From JALORV01 sp035429805 (GTDB taxonomy: Bacteria > Pseudomonadota > Gammaproteobacteria > Burkholderiales > Burkholderiaceae_F): 64,000 bases of DNA. The notes under the pieces are model-generated. The model was not told the DNA's origin and made no database searches. It saw only the letters and a program-made list of their open reading frames with translations. The DNA lies in NCBI GenBank assembly GCA_035429805.1, contig DAOMFL010000012.1, forward strand, positions 1-64,000, read 5' to 3'. This document shows positions 16,638 to 24,814 of the stretch, piece by piece (the stretch's first letter is position 1; every line of letters starts with the position of its first letter). The position numbers were made by a program, and so were the translations under genes.

Positions 16638-17107
16638 AGCGCTTTCACGTCCATGTGTCGGTCCCGGATCTTGCCGCGAGCATCCGCTTCTACTCGACAC
16701 TGTTCGGTGCCGAGCCGGCGGTGGTCAAGGGCGATTACGCCAAGTGGATGCTCGACGATCCGCGCGTCAATTTCGCGATCTCGAAACGCGGCGGCAAGAC
16801 CGGCCTCAACCACCTCGGGCTGCAGACCGACTCGGACGCCGAACTCGAATCGCTCAGCGCCCAGCTGCAGCGAGCCGACCTGGCAGTTGCCGCCGAGAAG
16901 GAAACATCCTGTTGCTACGCGCGCTCGAACAAGTACTGGGTGACCGACCCGACCGGCATCGCGTGGGAGACGTTCCACACGCTCGGCGAAGTACCGACCT
17001 TCAACGGCGAAGCCGAAGCCGCGCCGAAGACTGCCGCCGCGTCGTGCTGCACGCCGGCCGCGAAGGTCGAGAGCCGCATCCCGGTCAAGGCCGCCTGCTG
17101 CAGCTGA
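16634..17107 (+). CDS. arsI: ArsI-family C-As bond lyase (CadI/ArsI family)
   Basis: A 157-residue vicinal-oxygen-chelate dioxygenase. ArsI cleaves the carbon-arsenic bond of methylarsenite and aromatic arsenicals with Fe(II) and O2. The candidate iron ligands are an N-terminal histidine (H5 or H7), H60 (G-L-N-H-L-G) and E112 (A-W-E-T-F-H). The vicinal cysteines C93-C94 in T-S-C-C-Y-A-R-S match the arsenic-binding pair of known ArsI. After residue 120 an extra tail contains two more cysteine pairs (S-C-C-T and A-C-C-S). It overlaps arsR by 4 bases. Confidence 0.88.
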   Translation: MKRFHVHVSVPDLAASIRFYSTLFGAEPAVVKGDYAKWMLDDPRVNFAISKRGGKTGLNHLGLQTDSDAELESLSAQLQRADLAVAAEKETSCCYARSNKYWVTDPTGIAWETFHTLGEVPTFNGEAEAAPKTAAASCCTPAAKVESRIPVKAACCS

Positions 17108-17112
17108 CCGCC

Positions 17113-17559
17113 ATGGTTGTCACCGCGGTACTGCGCGCAGCGACGCCCGCCGACCGCGCGAGCGTGCTCGCGCTGCTCGCACAGGCTGACCTGCCGACCG
17201 CCGACATCACGGAAGCGGGGCTGCAAGATTTCATCGTCGCGCTGGACTCCGGCGCGGTGATCGGCGCGGCCGGTCTCGAGCGCTACGGCGAACACGCGCT
17301 GCTGCGCTCGCTGGTATTGGCGCCCGACTGGCGCGGGCACGGGCTCGGCACGGCGCTCGTCGAGGCGATCGAGGCGCGGGCGCGTGCCCTCGGTGTCCGG
17401 TCGCTCGTGTTGCTGACCGAAACCGCCGCGCCGTTCTTCGCCGCGCTTGGCTACGACGGGATTCCGCGCGCACAGGCGCCGGCCGCGCTGCAGGCAAGCC
17501 GCGAGTTCACGACCTTGTGCCCGGCGAGCTGCAGCTGCATGCAAAAGACCTTCGACTGA
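17113..17559 (+). CDS. arsN2: ArsN2-type GNAT acetyltransferase
   Basis: A 148-residue GNAT-fold acetyltransferase that matches the ArsN2 group found in ars operons. The acetyl-CoA loop is R-G-H-G-L-G-T-A (about residues 75-82) and the late segment L-T-E-T-A-A-P-F-F-A-A-L-G-Y is typical, ending with E-F-T-T-L-C-P-A-S-C-S-C-M. The related ArsN1 acetylates arsinothricin and phosphinothricin; the substrate of ArsN2 is less certain. It starts 5 bases after arsI. Confidence 0.85.
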   Translation: MVVTAVLRAATPADRASVLALLAQADLPTADITEAGLQDFIVALDSGAVIGAAGLERYGEHALLRSLVLAPDWRGHGLGTALVEAIEARARALGVRSLVLLTETAAPFFAALGYDGIPRAQAPAALQASREFTTLCPASCSCMQKTFD

Positions 17560-17574
17560 AGCCTCAACTGACCG

Positions 17575-18072
17575 ATGACTGCCGACCAGCCGCTCAACGT
17601 ACTCTTCCTCTGCACCGGCAACTCCGCGCGCTCGATCCTCGCCGAGGCGATGATGAATGCGATGGGGGCGCCGCGCTTCAAGGCGTACTCCGCGGGCTCG
17701 CACCCGAATGGCCGGGTGAATCCGTTCGCGCTCGAACTGCTGCAGAAGAATCGGCTCCCTGTTGACGGTCTGCGCAGCAAGAGCTGGGACGAGTTTGCGC
17801 AGACCGGAGCGCCGCAGCTCGACTTCGTCTTCACCGTCTGCGACAGCGCGGCCGGCGAGGCCTGCCCGCTGTGGCCGGGCCAGCCGATCACGGCGCACTG
17901 GGGTGTCGAGGACCCGGCGGCTGTCGAAGGAAGCGACGACGAAAAGCGCCGTGCCTTCTTCAACGCCTATAACCGGCTGAAGAACCGGATCCAGCTCTTC
18001 CTGAGCCTGCCGCTGACGAAGCTCGACCGGCTGTCGCTGATGAAGCGGCTGGGTGAGATCGGCCAAGCGTGA
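17575..18072 (+). CDS. arsC: Cytosolic arsenate reductase ArsC (LMW phosphatase type)
   Basis: A 165-residue low-molecular-weight-phosphatase-fold arsenate reductase, reducing As(V) to As(III) for export. The catalytic P-loop is C13-T-G-N-S-A-R-S, and two more cysteines sit in T-V-C-D-S-A-A-G-E-A-C-P, followed by the W-P-G-Q-P-I-T-A-H-W-G segment common in this subgroup. It should use a thioredoxin or glutathione relay; the local small redoxins are possible partners. The next gene starts 41 bases later. Confidence 0.92.
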   Translation: MTADQPLNVLFLCTGNSARSILAEAMMNAMGAPRFKAYSAGSHPNGRVNPFALELLQKNRLPVDGLRSKSWDEFAQTGAPQLDFVFTVCDSAAGEACPLWPGQPITAHWGVEDPAAVEGSDDEKRRAFFNAYNRLKNRIQLFLSLPLTKLDRLSLMKRLGEIGQA

Positions 18073-18113
18073 AGCGCAGCCGAACACTTCGAAGTTACTG
18101 AAAGGATGCCCCG

Positions 18114-18944
18114 ATGAACCCGACAATCGATGTCAAGACGGTGGTGCGCGAGAAGTATGGCCAGGCGGCCGCGCGCGTGACCAAGGGGCAGGGCGGCTGC
18201 TGCGGCGGCACGCCGAGCGCGCTCGAGTGCTGTGACCCGATCACGTCCAACCTCTACGAAGCCGGGCAGGCCGGCGAAGTGCCGGCGGCGGCGCTGCAGG
18301 CGTCGCTCGGCTGCGGTAATCCGACCGCGCTGGCCGAACTGAAGCCCGGCGAGACGGTGCTGGACCTCGGCTCCGGCGGCGGTATCGACGTGCTGCTCTC
18401 GGCGCGGCGTGTCGGGCCGACCGGCAAGGCCTACGGGCTCGACATGACCGACGAGATGCTGGCGCTCGCCGAGGAAAACCGGCGCAAGAGCGGCCTGACG
18501 AACGTCGAGTTCCTGCGTGGTGAGATCGAGCACATCCCGCTGCCCGACAACTCGGTCGACGTGATCATCTCGAACTGCGTGATCAATCTCTCCGGCGACA
18601 AGAGTCAAGTCCTGCGCGAGGCATTCCGCGTGCTGAAGCCGGGCGGCCGCTTCGCGGTCTCGGACGTCGTGGTGCGGGGCGAGGTGCCGGAGCTGATCCG
18701 CCGCAGTCTCGAGCTCTGGGCCGGCTGCGTGGCGGGCGCGCTGTCGGAAGACGAGTATCGCCGCAAGCTGGCGCAGGCGGGCTTCGGCGCAATCGACGTC
18801 GAAGTGACGCGCGTCTACCGCAGCGACGATGCGAAAGAGCTGATCGCCGGACTGGGGTTCGACGTCGAGACGGTCGCTAAGCAGGTCGACGGCAAGTTCG
18901 TCAGCGCATTCATCCGCGCGGTCAAGCCGACGACGAATCCGTAG
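18114..18944 (+). CDS. arsM: Arsenite S-adenosylmethionine methyltransferase ArsM
   Basis: A 276-residue class I methyltransferase that converts As(III) to methylated arsenicals. The SAM-binding motif is L-D-L-G-S-G-G-G-I-D (83-92). The three conserved arsenic-binding cysteines appear as C67 (L-G-C-G-N-P), C155 (S-N-C-V-I-N-L) and C205 (A-G-C-V-A-G-A), and extra pairs occur at 29-30 and 39-40 (G-C-C-G-G, E-C-C-D). Length and motifs are full and normal. It follows arsC and precedes acr3, so methylation and efflux are in one operon. Confidence 0.93.
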   Translation: MNPTIDVKTVVREKYGQAAARVTKGQGGCCGGTPSALECCDPITSNLYEAGQAGEVPAAALQASLGCGNPTALAELKPGETVLDLGSGGGIDVLLSARRVGPTGKAYGLDMTDEMLALAEENRRKSGLTNVEFLRGEIEHIPLPDNSVDVIISNCVINLSGDKSQVLREAFRVLKPGGRFAVSDVVVRGEVPELIRRSLELWAGCVAGALSEDEYRRKLAQAGFGAIDVEVTRVYRSDDAKELIAGLGFDVETVAKQVDGKFVSAFIRAVKPTTNP

Positions 18945-18971
18945 GTCGGCGTCCGTAGGGAGGTGGTGACC

Positions 18972-20039
18972 ATGGCTGCATCGTCGCAGGTGGTGGCGCA
19001 ACATCGCGCTCCGCTCGGCGTCTTCGAGCGCTACCTGACGCTGTGGGTTGCGCTGTGCATCGTCGCCGGCATCGTGCTCGGCCAGGTGTTCCCGGCGCCA
19101 GTACAGGCGGTCGGCCGCATGGAGATCGCCCGGGTCAACCTGCCGGTCGGGGTGCTGATCTGGGTGATGATCATCCCGATGCTGTTGCGCATCGACTTCG
19201 GTGCGCTGGGGCAGGTGCGCGAGCACGTGCGCGGCATCGGCGTGACGCTCTTCATCAACTGGGCGGTCAAGCCGTTCTCGATGGCGCTGCTGGCGTGGAT
19301 CTTCATCCGGAACGTGTTCGCGCCGTTCCTGCCGGCCGACCAGCTCGATAGCTACGTCGCGGGCCTGATCCTGCTGGCGGCGGCGCCGTGCACCGCGATG
19401 GTGTTCGTCTGGAGCCGGCTCTCCAACGGGGACCCGTACTTCACACTGACGCAGGTGGCGCTGAACGACACGATCATGATCTTCGCGTTCGCGCCGATCG
19501 TGGCACTCCTGCTCGGCATCTCGTCGATCACCGTGCCGTGGGACACGCTGCTGACTTCGGTCGTGCTGTACATCGTCGTGCCGGTCATCCTTGCGCAGGT
19601 CATCCGCGCGCGCGTGCTGGCGCGTGGCGGGCAGGCAGCGCTCGACACCCTGCTCGCGAAGATCGGACCGTGGTCGATCGCAGCGCTGCTGGTCACGCTG
19701 GTGCTGCTTTTCGCCTTCCAGGGTGAGCAGCTGCTGCGCCAGCCGCTGGTGATCGCAATGCTCGCGGTGCCGATCCTGATCCAGGTGTTCTTCAACTCCG
19801 GACTGGCCTACTGGCTGAATCGGAAGCTGGGCGAGAAGCACAGCGTGGCGTGCCCGTCGGCGCTGATCGGAGCCTCCAACTTCTTCGAACTGGCGGTCGC
19901 GGCTGCGATCAGCCTGTTCGGATTCAACTCGGGCGCGGCGCTGGCGACGGTGGTCGGCGTGCTGATCGAGGTGCCGGTCATGCTGCTCGTCGTGCGCTGG
20001 GTCAACGCCAGCCGGGGCTGGTACGAGCGGACGGCCTGA
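18972..20039 (+). CDS. acr3: ACR3-family arsenite efflux permease
   Basis: A 355-residue ten-helix transporter of the ACR3 (BASS-superfamily) class that exports As(III). The conserved membrane cysteine segment is A-A-A-P-C-T-A-M-V-F-V-W near residue 140, and the late A-L-I-G-A-S-N-F-F-E-L-A-V-A-A-A-I segment is also a hallmark. ATG at 18972 follows the strong ribosome-binding site GGGAGGTGG; the in-frame GTG at 18963 overlaps that site and is less likely. Last gene of the ars operon. Confidence 0.93.
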   Translation: MAASSQVVAQHRAPLGVFERYLTLWVALCIVAGIVLGQVFPAPVQAVGRMEIARVNLPVGVLIWVMIIPMLLRIDFGALGQVREHVRGIGVTLFINWAVKPFSMALLAWIFIRNVFAPFLPADQLDSYVAGLILLAAAPCTAMVFVWSRLSNGDPYFTLTQVALNDTIMIFAFAPIVALLLGISSITVPWDTLLTSVVLYIVVPVILAQVIRARVLARGGQAALDTLLAKIGPWSIAALLVTLVLLFAFQGEQLLRQPLVIAMLAVPILIQVFFNSGLAYWLNRKLGEKHSVACPSALIGASNFFELAVAAAISLFGFNSGAALATVVGVLIEVPVMLLVVRWVNASRGWYERTA

Positions 20040-20124
20040 ACGCCCGGGATCTCCGGGTCGCGCCGGGACGGCACCGGGATGTCGAGGAAACCCTCCAGTC
20101 GGAGACACGAATGTCATCGAGAAG

Positions 20125-20140
20125 CGGTGACATGTCACCG
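20125..20140. repeat. Perfect 16-bp palindrome upstream of pstS
   Basis: CGGTGACATGTCACCG reads the same on both strands. It overlaps the first half of the Pho box, so it could be a separate operator or simply create a facing PhoB half-site. Confidence 0.6.
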
Positions 20141-20165
20141 ACCTGTCATGACGCGTTCCTAGACT
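20132..20165 (+). promoter_or_regulatory. Pho box and -10 of the pst operon
   Basis: Two PhoB half-sites, ATGTCAC (20132-20138) and CTGTCAT (20143-20149), are spaced 11 bases apart as in CTGTCAT-N4-CTGTCAT. The -10 TAGACT (20160-20165) lies 10 bases beyond, the usual geometry for a PhoB-activated promoter that lacks a good -35. A further TGTCA is at 20112. The pst-pho operon should thus be induced by phosphate shortage. Confidence 0.75.
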
Positions 20166-20229
20166 TGCTCTCGAAGTGCAGCGGTCACGAGCCGCGCACC
20201 GTTGTCGAACCACCCCAGAGGTGCAACTC

Positions 20230-21267
20230 ATGAGAATCGATCTGATCAAGGCACTGGCGGCTGGCCTGGCTCTTGCCGGCGCCGCTTCGTCGGCTTTCGC
20301 GCAGGACGCCACCGGCGCCGGTGCGACGTTTCCAGCGCCGCTGTACGCCAAATGGGCCGACGCCTACAACAAGGCCACCGGTGCGCGCGTGAACTACCAG
20401 TCGGTCGGCTCCGGCGCGGGCCTGCGCCAGATCCGCGGCAAGACGGTCGACTTCGGTGCGTCCGACATGCCGCTGACCGACGATGAGCTTGCCAAGGACG
20501 GCCTGCTGCAGTTTCCGACGGTGATCGGCGGCGTCGTTCCGGTCGTAAATGTGCCGGGCATCCAGACGCGGCAGCTGCGCCTGACCGGCCAGGTACTTGG
20601 CGACATCTACCTGGGCAAGGTCACCAAGTGGAACGATCCCGCGATCGTTGCGCTCAATCCCGGTCTGAAGCTGCCGGACGCCCAGATCGCGCCAGTGCGG
20701 CGCGCCGATGGCTCCGGCACGTCGTTCATCTTCACCAATTACCTGTCGAAGGTGAATCCGGAGTGGAAGGCCAAGGTGGGCGAAGGTACGGCGGTGAACT
20801 GGCCGACCGGCGCCGGCGGCAAGGGCAACGAAGGCGTGGCCGCCTTCGTACAGCGGTTGCCGAATTCGATCGGCTATGTCGAATACGCCTACGCCAAGCA
20901 GAACAAGCTGCCCTACGCGCTGATGCAGAATGCTGCGGGCAACTTCGTCGCGCCTGATGATGACGCGTTCAAGGCCGCGGCCGCCGGCGCCGACTGGAAC
21001 AAGTCCTTCTACCAGATCCTGACGAACCAGCCGGGCAAGGATGCATGGCCGATCACCGGGGCCACGTTCATCATGATGCACAAGACGCAGGACAAGCCGC
21101 AGCAGGCGACTGCGTCGCTGCGCTTCTTCGACTGGGCGTTTGCCAATGGCGACAAGATGGCCGAGGAACTCGACTACGTTCCCCTGCCGGACAAGGTCGA
21201 AGGCCTGATCCGCCAGCAATGGGCCAAGATCACTGACACGGCCGGCAAGACGGTTCCGATCAAGTAG
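20230..21267 (+). CDS. pstS: Phosphate ABC transporter, periplasmic binding protein
   Basis: A 345-residue phosphate-binding protein with signal peptide (cleavage after A-F-A-Q) and the mature start D-A-T-G-A-G-A-T-F-P-A-P-L. Phosphate-contacting segments G-S-G-A-G, F-G-A-S-D and A-D-G-S-G-T-S-F are present. It delivers phosphate to PstCA. The ribosome-binding site is GAGGTG. Because it lies directly after an ars operon, it may help discriminate phosphate from arsenate. Confidence 0.95.
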   Translation: MRIDLIKALAAGLALAGAASSAFAQDATGAGATFPAPLYAKWADAYNKATGARVNYQSVGSGAGLRQIRGKTVDFGASDMPLTDDELAKDGLLQFPTVIGGVVPVVNVPGIQTRQLRLTGQVLGDIYLGKVTKWNDPAIVALNPGLKLPDAQIAPVRRADGSGTSFIFTNYLSKVNPEWKAKVGEGTAVNWPTGAGGKGNEGVAAFVQRLPNSIGYVEYAYAKQNKLPYALMQNAAGNFVAPDDDAFKAAAAGADWNKSFYQILTNQPGKDAWPITGATFIMMHKTQDKPQQATASLRFFDWAFANGDKMAEELDYVPLPDKVEGLIRQQWAKITDTAGKTVPIK

Positions 21268-21280
21268 TTCGCGAACCGGG

Positions 21281-21308
21281 CGGTGCGGCCGCAATGCGGC
21301 CCGCACCG
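21281..21308 (+). promoter_or_regulatory. Strong hairpin between pstS and pstC
   Basis: CGGTGCG-GCCGC-AAT-GCGGC-C-CGCACCG folds into a 12-bp stem with one bulged C and a 3-base loop, 13 bases after the pstS stop. There is no T-run. It probably stabilises the pstS message and lowers pstCAB expression, as intercistronic hairpins do in other binding-protein operons. Confidence 0.65.
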
Positions 21309-21365
21309 TGTCCGCCGTTTGACGCAGGTCGTTTGACGCTGCCGATCCTTTCTCGGGGACGTTCG

Positions 21366-22379
21366 ATGGACGCTACACTCTCCGAAACCTCGCCGATTCA
21401 CGATTCGCAGGCCATGCAGACGCCCGAGAGGCCTCCCGTGCGCAAGGTGGGCACGTTCGGCGATCTGGTCTTTGCCGCCGCCACGCGCGCAGCGGCGCTG
21501 GTCACGCTGCTGCTGCTGGTCGGCATCCTCGTTTCGCTCTTCATCGGCGCCTGGCCGTCGATCCAGCAGTTCGGGCTGAAGTTCCTGTGGACCGGCGAAT
21601 GGGACCCGGTCCAGGAAAAATTCGGCGGTCTGGTGATGATCTACGGCACCCTCGCCACGTCGGCAATCGCGCTGCTGATTGCGGTGCCGGTGAGCTTCGG
21701 CATCGCGCTTTTTCTGACGGAGCTCTCGCCGAAGTGGCTGAAACGGCCGCTCGGCACAGCGATCGAGCTGCTGGCTGCGATACCTTCGATCGTGTACGGC
21801 ATGTGGGGTCTGCTGGTGTTTTCGCCGTTGCTGGCGCAGTACGTGCAGCAGCCGCTGCAGCGGGCCTTCGGTGAGGTGCCGGTGCTGGGCGCGCTGTTCT
21901 CCGGGCCGCCGGTCGGAATCGGCATCCTGTCGGCCGGCATCATTCTGGCGATCATGATCATCCCGTTCATCGCGGCGGTGATGCGCGATGTCTTCGAGGT
22001 CACCCCGGCGATGCTCAAGGAGTCGGCCTACGGTCTCGGCGCGACGACGTGGGAAGTGGTTTCGCGAGTGGTTCTTCCGTACACCAAGGCGGGCGTCATC
22101 GGCGGCGTCATGCTCGGGCTCGGGCGCGCGCTGGGTGAGACGATGGCGGTCACCTTCGTCATCGGCAACTTCAACCAGCTCAACAGCTTGTCCCTGTTCG
22201 AAGCGGCCAATTCGATTACCTCGGCCCTGGCGAACGAGTTCGCCGAGGCCACCCCGGGCCTGCACGAGGCGTCCCTGATCTACCTCGGGCTGGTCCTCTT
22301 CTTCATCACGTTCGTGGTGCTGGCGCTGTCGAAGCTACTGCTGCTGCGCCTGCGTCGCAATGAGGGGAGGCGCACATGA
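21366..22379 (+). CDS. pstC: Phosphate ABC transporter permease PstC
   Basis: A 337-residue inner-membrane permease with six predicted helices. The EAA-like loop that docks PstB is seen as E-S-A-Y-G-L-G-A-T-T-W-E-V and G-R-A-L-G-E-T-M-A-V. ATG at 21366 is preferred to a further upstream start since it follows GGGGAC and gives a usual length. The end overlaps pstA by 4 bases (ATGA). Confidence 0.93.
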   Translation: MDATLSETSPIHDSQAMQTPERPPVRKVGTFGDLVFAAATRAAALVTLLLLVGILVSLFIGAWPSIQQFGLKFLWTGEWDPVQEKFGGLVMIYGTLATSAIALLIAVPVSFGIALFLTELSPKWLKRPLGTAIELLAAIPSIVYGMWGLLVFSPLLAQYVQQPLQRAFGEVPVLGALFSGPPVGIGILSAGIILAIMIIPFIAAVMRDVFEVTPAMLKESAYGLGATTWEVVSRVVLPYTKAGVIGGVMLGLGRALGETMAVTFVIGNFNQLNSLSLFEAANSITSALANEFAEATPGLHEASLIYLGLVLFFITFVVLALSKLLLLRLRRNEGRRT

Positions 22380-23254
22380 GCGCGGTCGCCACGTCTCCGC
22401 GGCCGGCTGACTACCGCGTCGCGCCGCACCGCCGGCGCAAGCTCGTCAATCAGATCGCACTGGCGCTGTCACTGGCGGCGATGGCGTTCGGACTGGTCTG
22501 GCTGATCTGGATCCTGTGGGAGACGCTCGCGCTGGGGATCAAGGGACTGACGTTGACGACCTTCACCGAGTCGACCCCGCCGCCCAACGCGGATGGCGGC
22601 GGTCTCGCCAATGCCATCGTCGGGTCGCTCATCATGGTCTTCGCCGCGACCGCCGTCGGAACCCCGGTCGGCATCCTGGCTGGAATCTACCTCGCGGAGT
22701 ACGGCCAGCGCACCTGGCTCGGACACGTGACGCGGTTCATCAACGACATCCTGCTGTCGGCACCGTCGATCGTCATCGGACTCTTCGTCTATGCGGTCAT
22801 CGTCGCGAAATCGCGCACCTTCTCGGGCCTCGCCGGGGTCATCGCGCTTGCGCTGATCGTCGTGCCGGTCGTCGTGCGGACGACCGAGAACATGCTGCAG
22901 CTGATTCCGAACGCGCTGCGTGAGGCTGCCGTGGCTCTGGGTGCGCCGAAGTGGGTGATGATCTGGCGCGTCACGCTGAAGGCCGCGCGCGCCGGCGTGG
23001 TGACAGGTGTGCTGCTGGCTCTGGCGCGGATCGCCGGTGAGACGGCGCCACTGCTCTTCACGGCGCTGTCAAACCAGTTCTTCAGCCTCAATCTCGGCGC
23101 GCCGATGGCGAATCTACCGGTGACCATCTTCAAGTTCGCGATGAGCCCGTTCACCAACTGGCAGCAGATGGCGTGGGCCGGCGTATTCCTGATCACCATT
23201 GGCGTGCTGGCGCTGAACATCCTCGCCCGAGTGCTGTTCCGGCAGAAACACTAG
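22376..23254 (+). CDS. pstA: Phosphate ABC transporter permease PstA
   Basis: A 292-residue inner-membrane permease paired with PstC. The docking loop is E-A-A-V-A-L-G-A-P-K-W-V, followed by R-I-A-G-E-T-A-P-L-L-F-T. About six membrane helices. Start coupled with the pstC stop, with GAGGGGAGG as ribosome-binding site. Confidence 0.93.
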   Translation: MSAVATSPRPADYRVAPHRRRKLVNQIALALSLAAMAFGLVWLIWILWETLALGIKGLTLTTFTESTPPPNADGGGLANAIVGSLIMVFAATAVGTPVGILAGIYLAEYGQRTWLGHVTRFINDILLSAPSIVIGLFVYAVIVAKSRTFSGLAGVIALALIVVPVVVRTTENMLQLIPNALREAAVALGAPKWVMIWRVTLKAARAGVVTGVLLALARIAGETAPLLFTALSNQFFSLNLGAPMANLPVTIFKFAMSPFTNWQQMAWAGVFLITIGVLALNILARVLFRQKH

Positions 23255-23263
23255 GAAACGGAC

Positions 23264-24055
23264 ATGGACACCGCAGTCTCAACGGAGCTGATGGCCGGCG
23301 AGCGCATCAAGATGCATGTGCGCAACCTCAACTTCTTCTACGGAAAGTTCCAGGCGCTTAAGAACATCAACCTGCAGGTCCCCGAGAAGAAGGTCACGGC
23401 CTTCATCGGACCATCGGGCTGCGGCAAGTCGACCCTGCTGCGGGTGTTCAACCGGATGTACGAGCTCTACCCGGAGCAGCGGGCCGAGGGCGAAGTTCAC
23501 GTCGATGGGGACAACATCCTCACGACCAAAGAGGATGTCGCTCTGATCCGCGCCAAGATCGGCATGGTCTTCCAGAAGCCGACGCCATTTCCGATGTCGA
23601 TCTACGACAACATCGCATTCGGCGTGCGGCTGTTCGAGAGCCTGTCGAAGTCCGCCATGGACGATCGCGTCGAATGGGCGCTGCGCAAGGCCGCGCTGTG
23701 GAACGAGGTGAAGGACAAGCTGTCCCAGTCGGGGACCAGCCTCTCGGGCGGCCAGCAGCAGCGGCTGTGCATCGCGCGCGGCATCGCGGTCAAGCCCGAG
23801 ATCATCCTGTTCGACGAGCCGTGTTCGGCGCTGGACCCGATCTCCACGGCCAAGATCGAGGAACTGATCGACGAGCTCAAGGAGGACTACACGGTCGCCA
23901 TCGTCACGCACAACATGCAGCAGGCGGCGCGGGTATCCGACTACACCGCCTACATGTACCTCGGCGATCTGGTCGAATTCGGCGAGACGGACCAGATCTT
24001 CATCAAGCCGAAGAGGAAGGAAACCGAGGATTACATTACCGGCCGCTTTGGCTGA
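23264..24055 (+). CDS. pstB: Phosphate ABC transporter ATPase PstB
   Basis: A 263-residue ABC ATPase. Walker A is G-P-S-G-C-G-K-S-T (about 46-54), the signature is L-S-G-G-Q-Q-Q-R, Walker B is I-I-L-F-D-E-P and the switch histidine lies in I-V-T-H-N-M. The P-T-P-F-P-M-S-I-Y-D-N segment is specific to PstB. It powers phosphate uptake by PstCA. Confidence 0.95.
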   Translation: MDTAVSTELMAGERIKMHVRNLNFFYGKFQALKNINLQVPEKKVTAFIGPSGCGKSTLLRVFNRMYELYPEQRAEGEVHVDGDNILTTKEDVALIRAKIGMVFQKPTPFPMSIYDNIAFGVRLFESLSKSAMDDRVEWALRKAALWNEVKDKLSQSGTSLSGGQQQRLCIARGIAVKPEIILFDEPCSALDPISTAKIEELIDELKEDYTVAIVTHNMQQAARVSDYTAYMYLGDLVEFGETDQIFIKPKRKETEDYITGRFG

Positions 24056-24092
24056 AACGGCAGTTGCGCGCTGTGCCGCGGGGAGAAGTGCA

Positions 24093-24806
24093 ATGGGAAC
24101 CGGCGATCATTCGATCAGAAAGTACGACGAAGAGCTCGAGTCGATGCGCTCGCGGGTGCTGCAGATGGGCGGCCTGGTCGAGTCGCAGGTGCGTACGGCG
24201 CTCGACGCCTTCGAAAGCGCCAATGTCGAACTGGCCCAGCAGGCCATCGATGCCGACAGACGCGTGAACGAACTCGAGCTCGAGCTCGACCAGATGGTCA
24301 ACCACGTCATCGCGCGGCGACAGCCGACGGCGGGTGACCTGCGCATGATCATGGGGATTGCCAAGGCCACGACGGACATCGAGCGCATCGGCGACGAGGC
24401 GAGCAAGATCGCGCGCGCCGCCAAGTGGCTGCGCGAGAAGGACGGCCAGGCACGCGTCAACCGGGTCCCCGACATCCGCTATTCCGGGGAAGGGGCCGTG
24501 TCGATGCTGCGGCGCGCGCTCGACGCCTTCGCCCGGCTTGATGCGCAGGCAGCCGCGGCGATCATCAAGGACGACCAGGGCATCGACGAGCACTTCCGCG
24601 CGATCCTGCGTCAGCTGATCACCTTCATGATGGAAGATCCACGGACCATCTCCGCGTCGCTCGACACGGTGTGGGCGGCCAAGGCGATCGAACGCATCGG
24701 CGACCATTCCAAGAACATCGCCGAGCACGTGATCTTCATCTCGCACGGCGTCGATGCACGGCATCTGACGCCGGATGAAGTCGAGCGCGCGGTCGCGCGC
24801 AGCTAG
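24093..24806 (+). CDS. phoU: Phosphate signalling regulator PhoU
   Basis: A 237-residue all-helical protein with two PhoU repeats. Each repeat has the metal-binding signature: I-M-G-I-A-K-A-T-T-D-I-E-R-I-G-D-E and V-W-A-A-K-A-I-E-R-I-G-D-H. PhoU links PstB to the PhoR kinase and represses the Pho regulon under phosphate sufficiency. ATG at 24093 follows GGGGAGAAG. Confidence 0.94.
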   Translation: MGTGDHSIRKYDEELESMRSRVLQMGGLVESQVRTALDAFESANVELAQQAIDADRRVNELELELDQMVNHVIARRQPTAGDLRMIMGIAKATTDIERIGDEASKIARAAKWLREKDGQARVNRVPDIRYSGEGAVSMLRRALDAFARLDAQAAAAIIKDDQGIDEHFRAILRQLITFMMEDPRTISASLDTVWAAKAIERIGDHSKNIAEHVIFISHGVDARHLTPDEVERAVARS

Positions 24807-24814
24807 GGGCATCC

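Noticed and set aside
17967..20351. Open frame of 794 codons opposite arsM and acr3
   Set aside because: Antisense shadow with highly charged, repetitive composition; arsM and acr3 have full family motifs.
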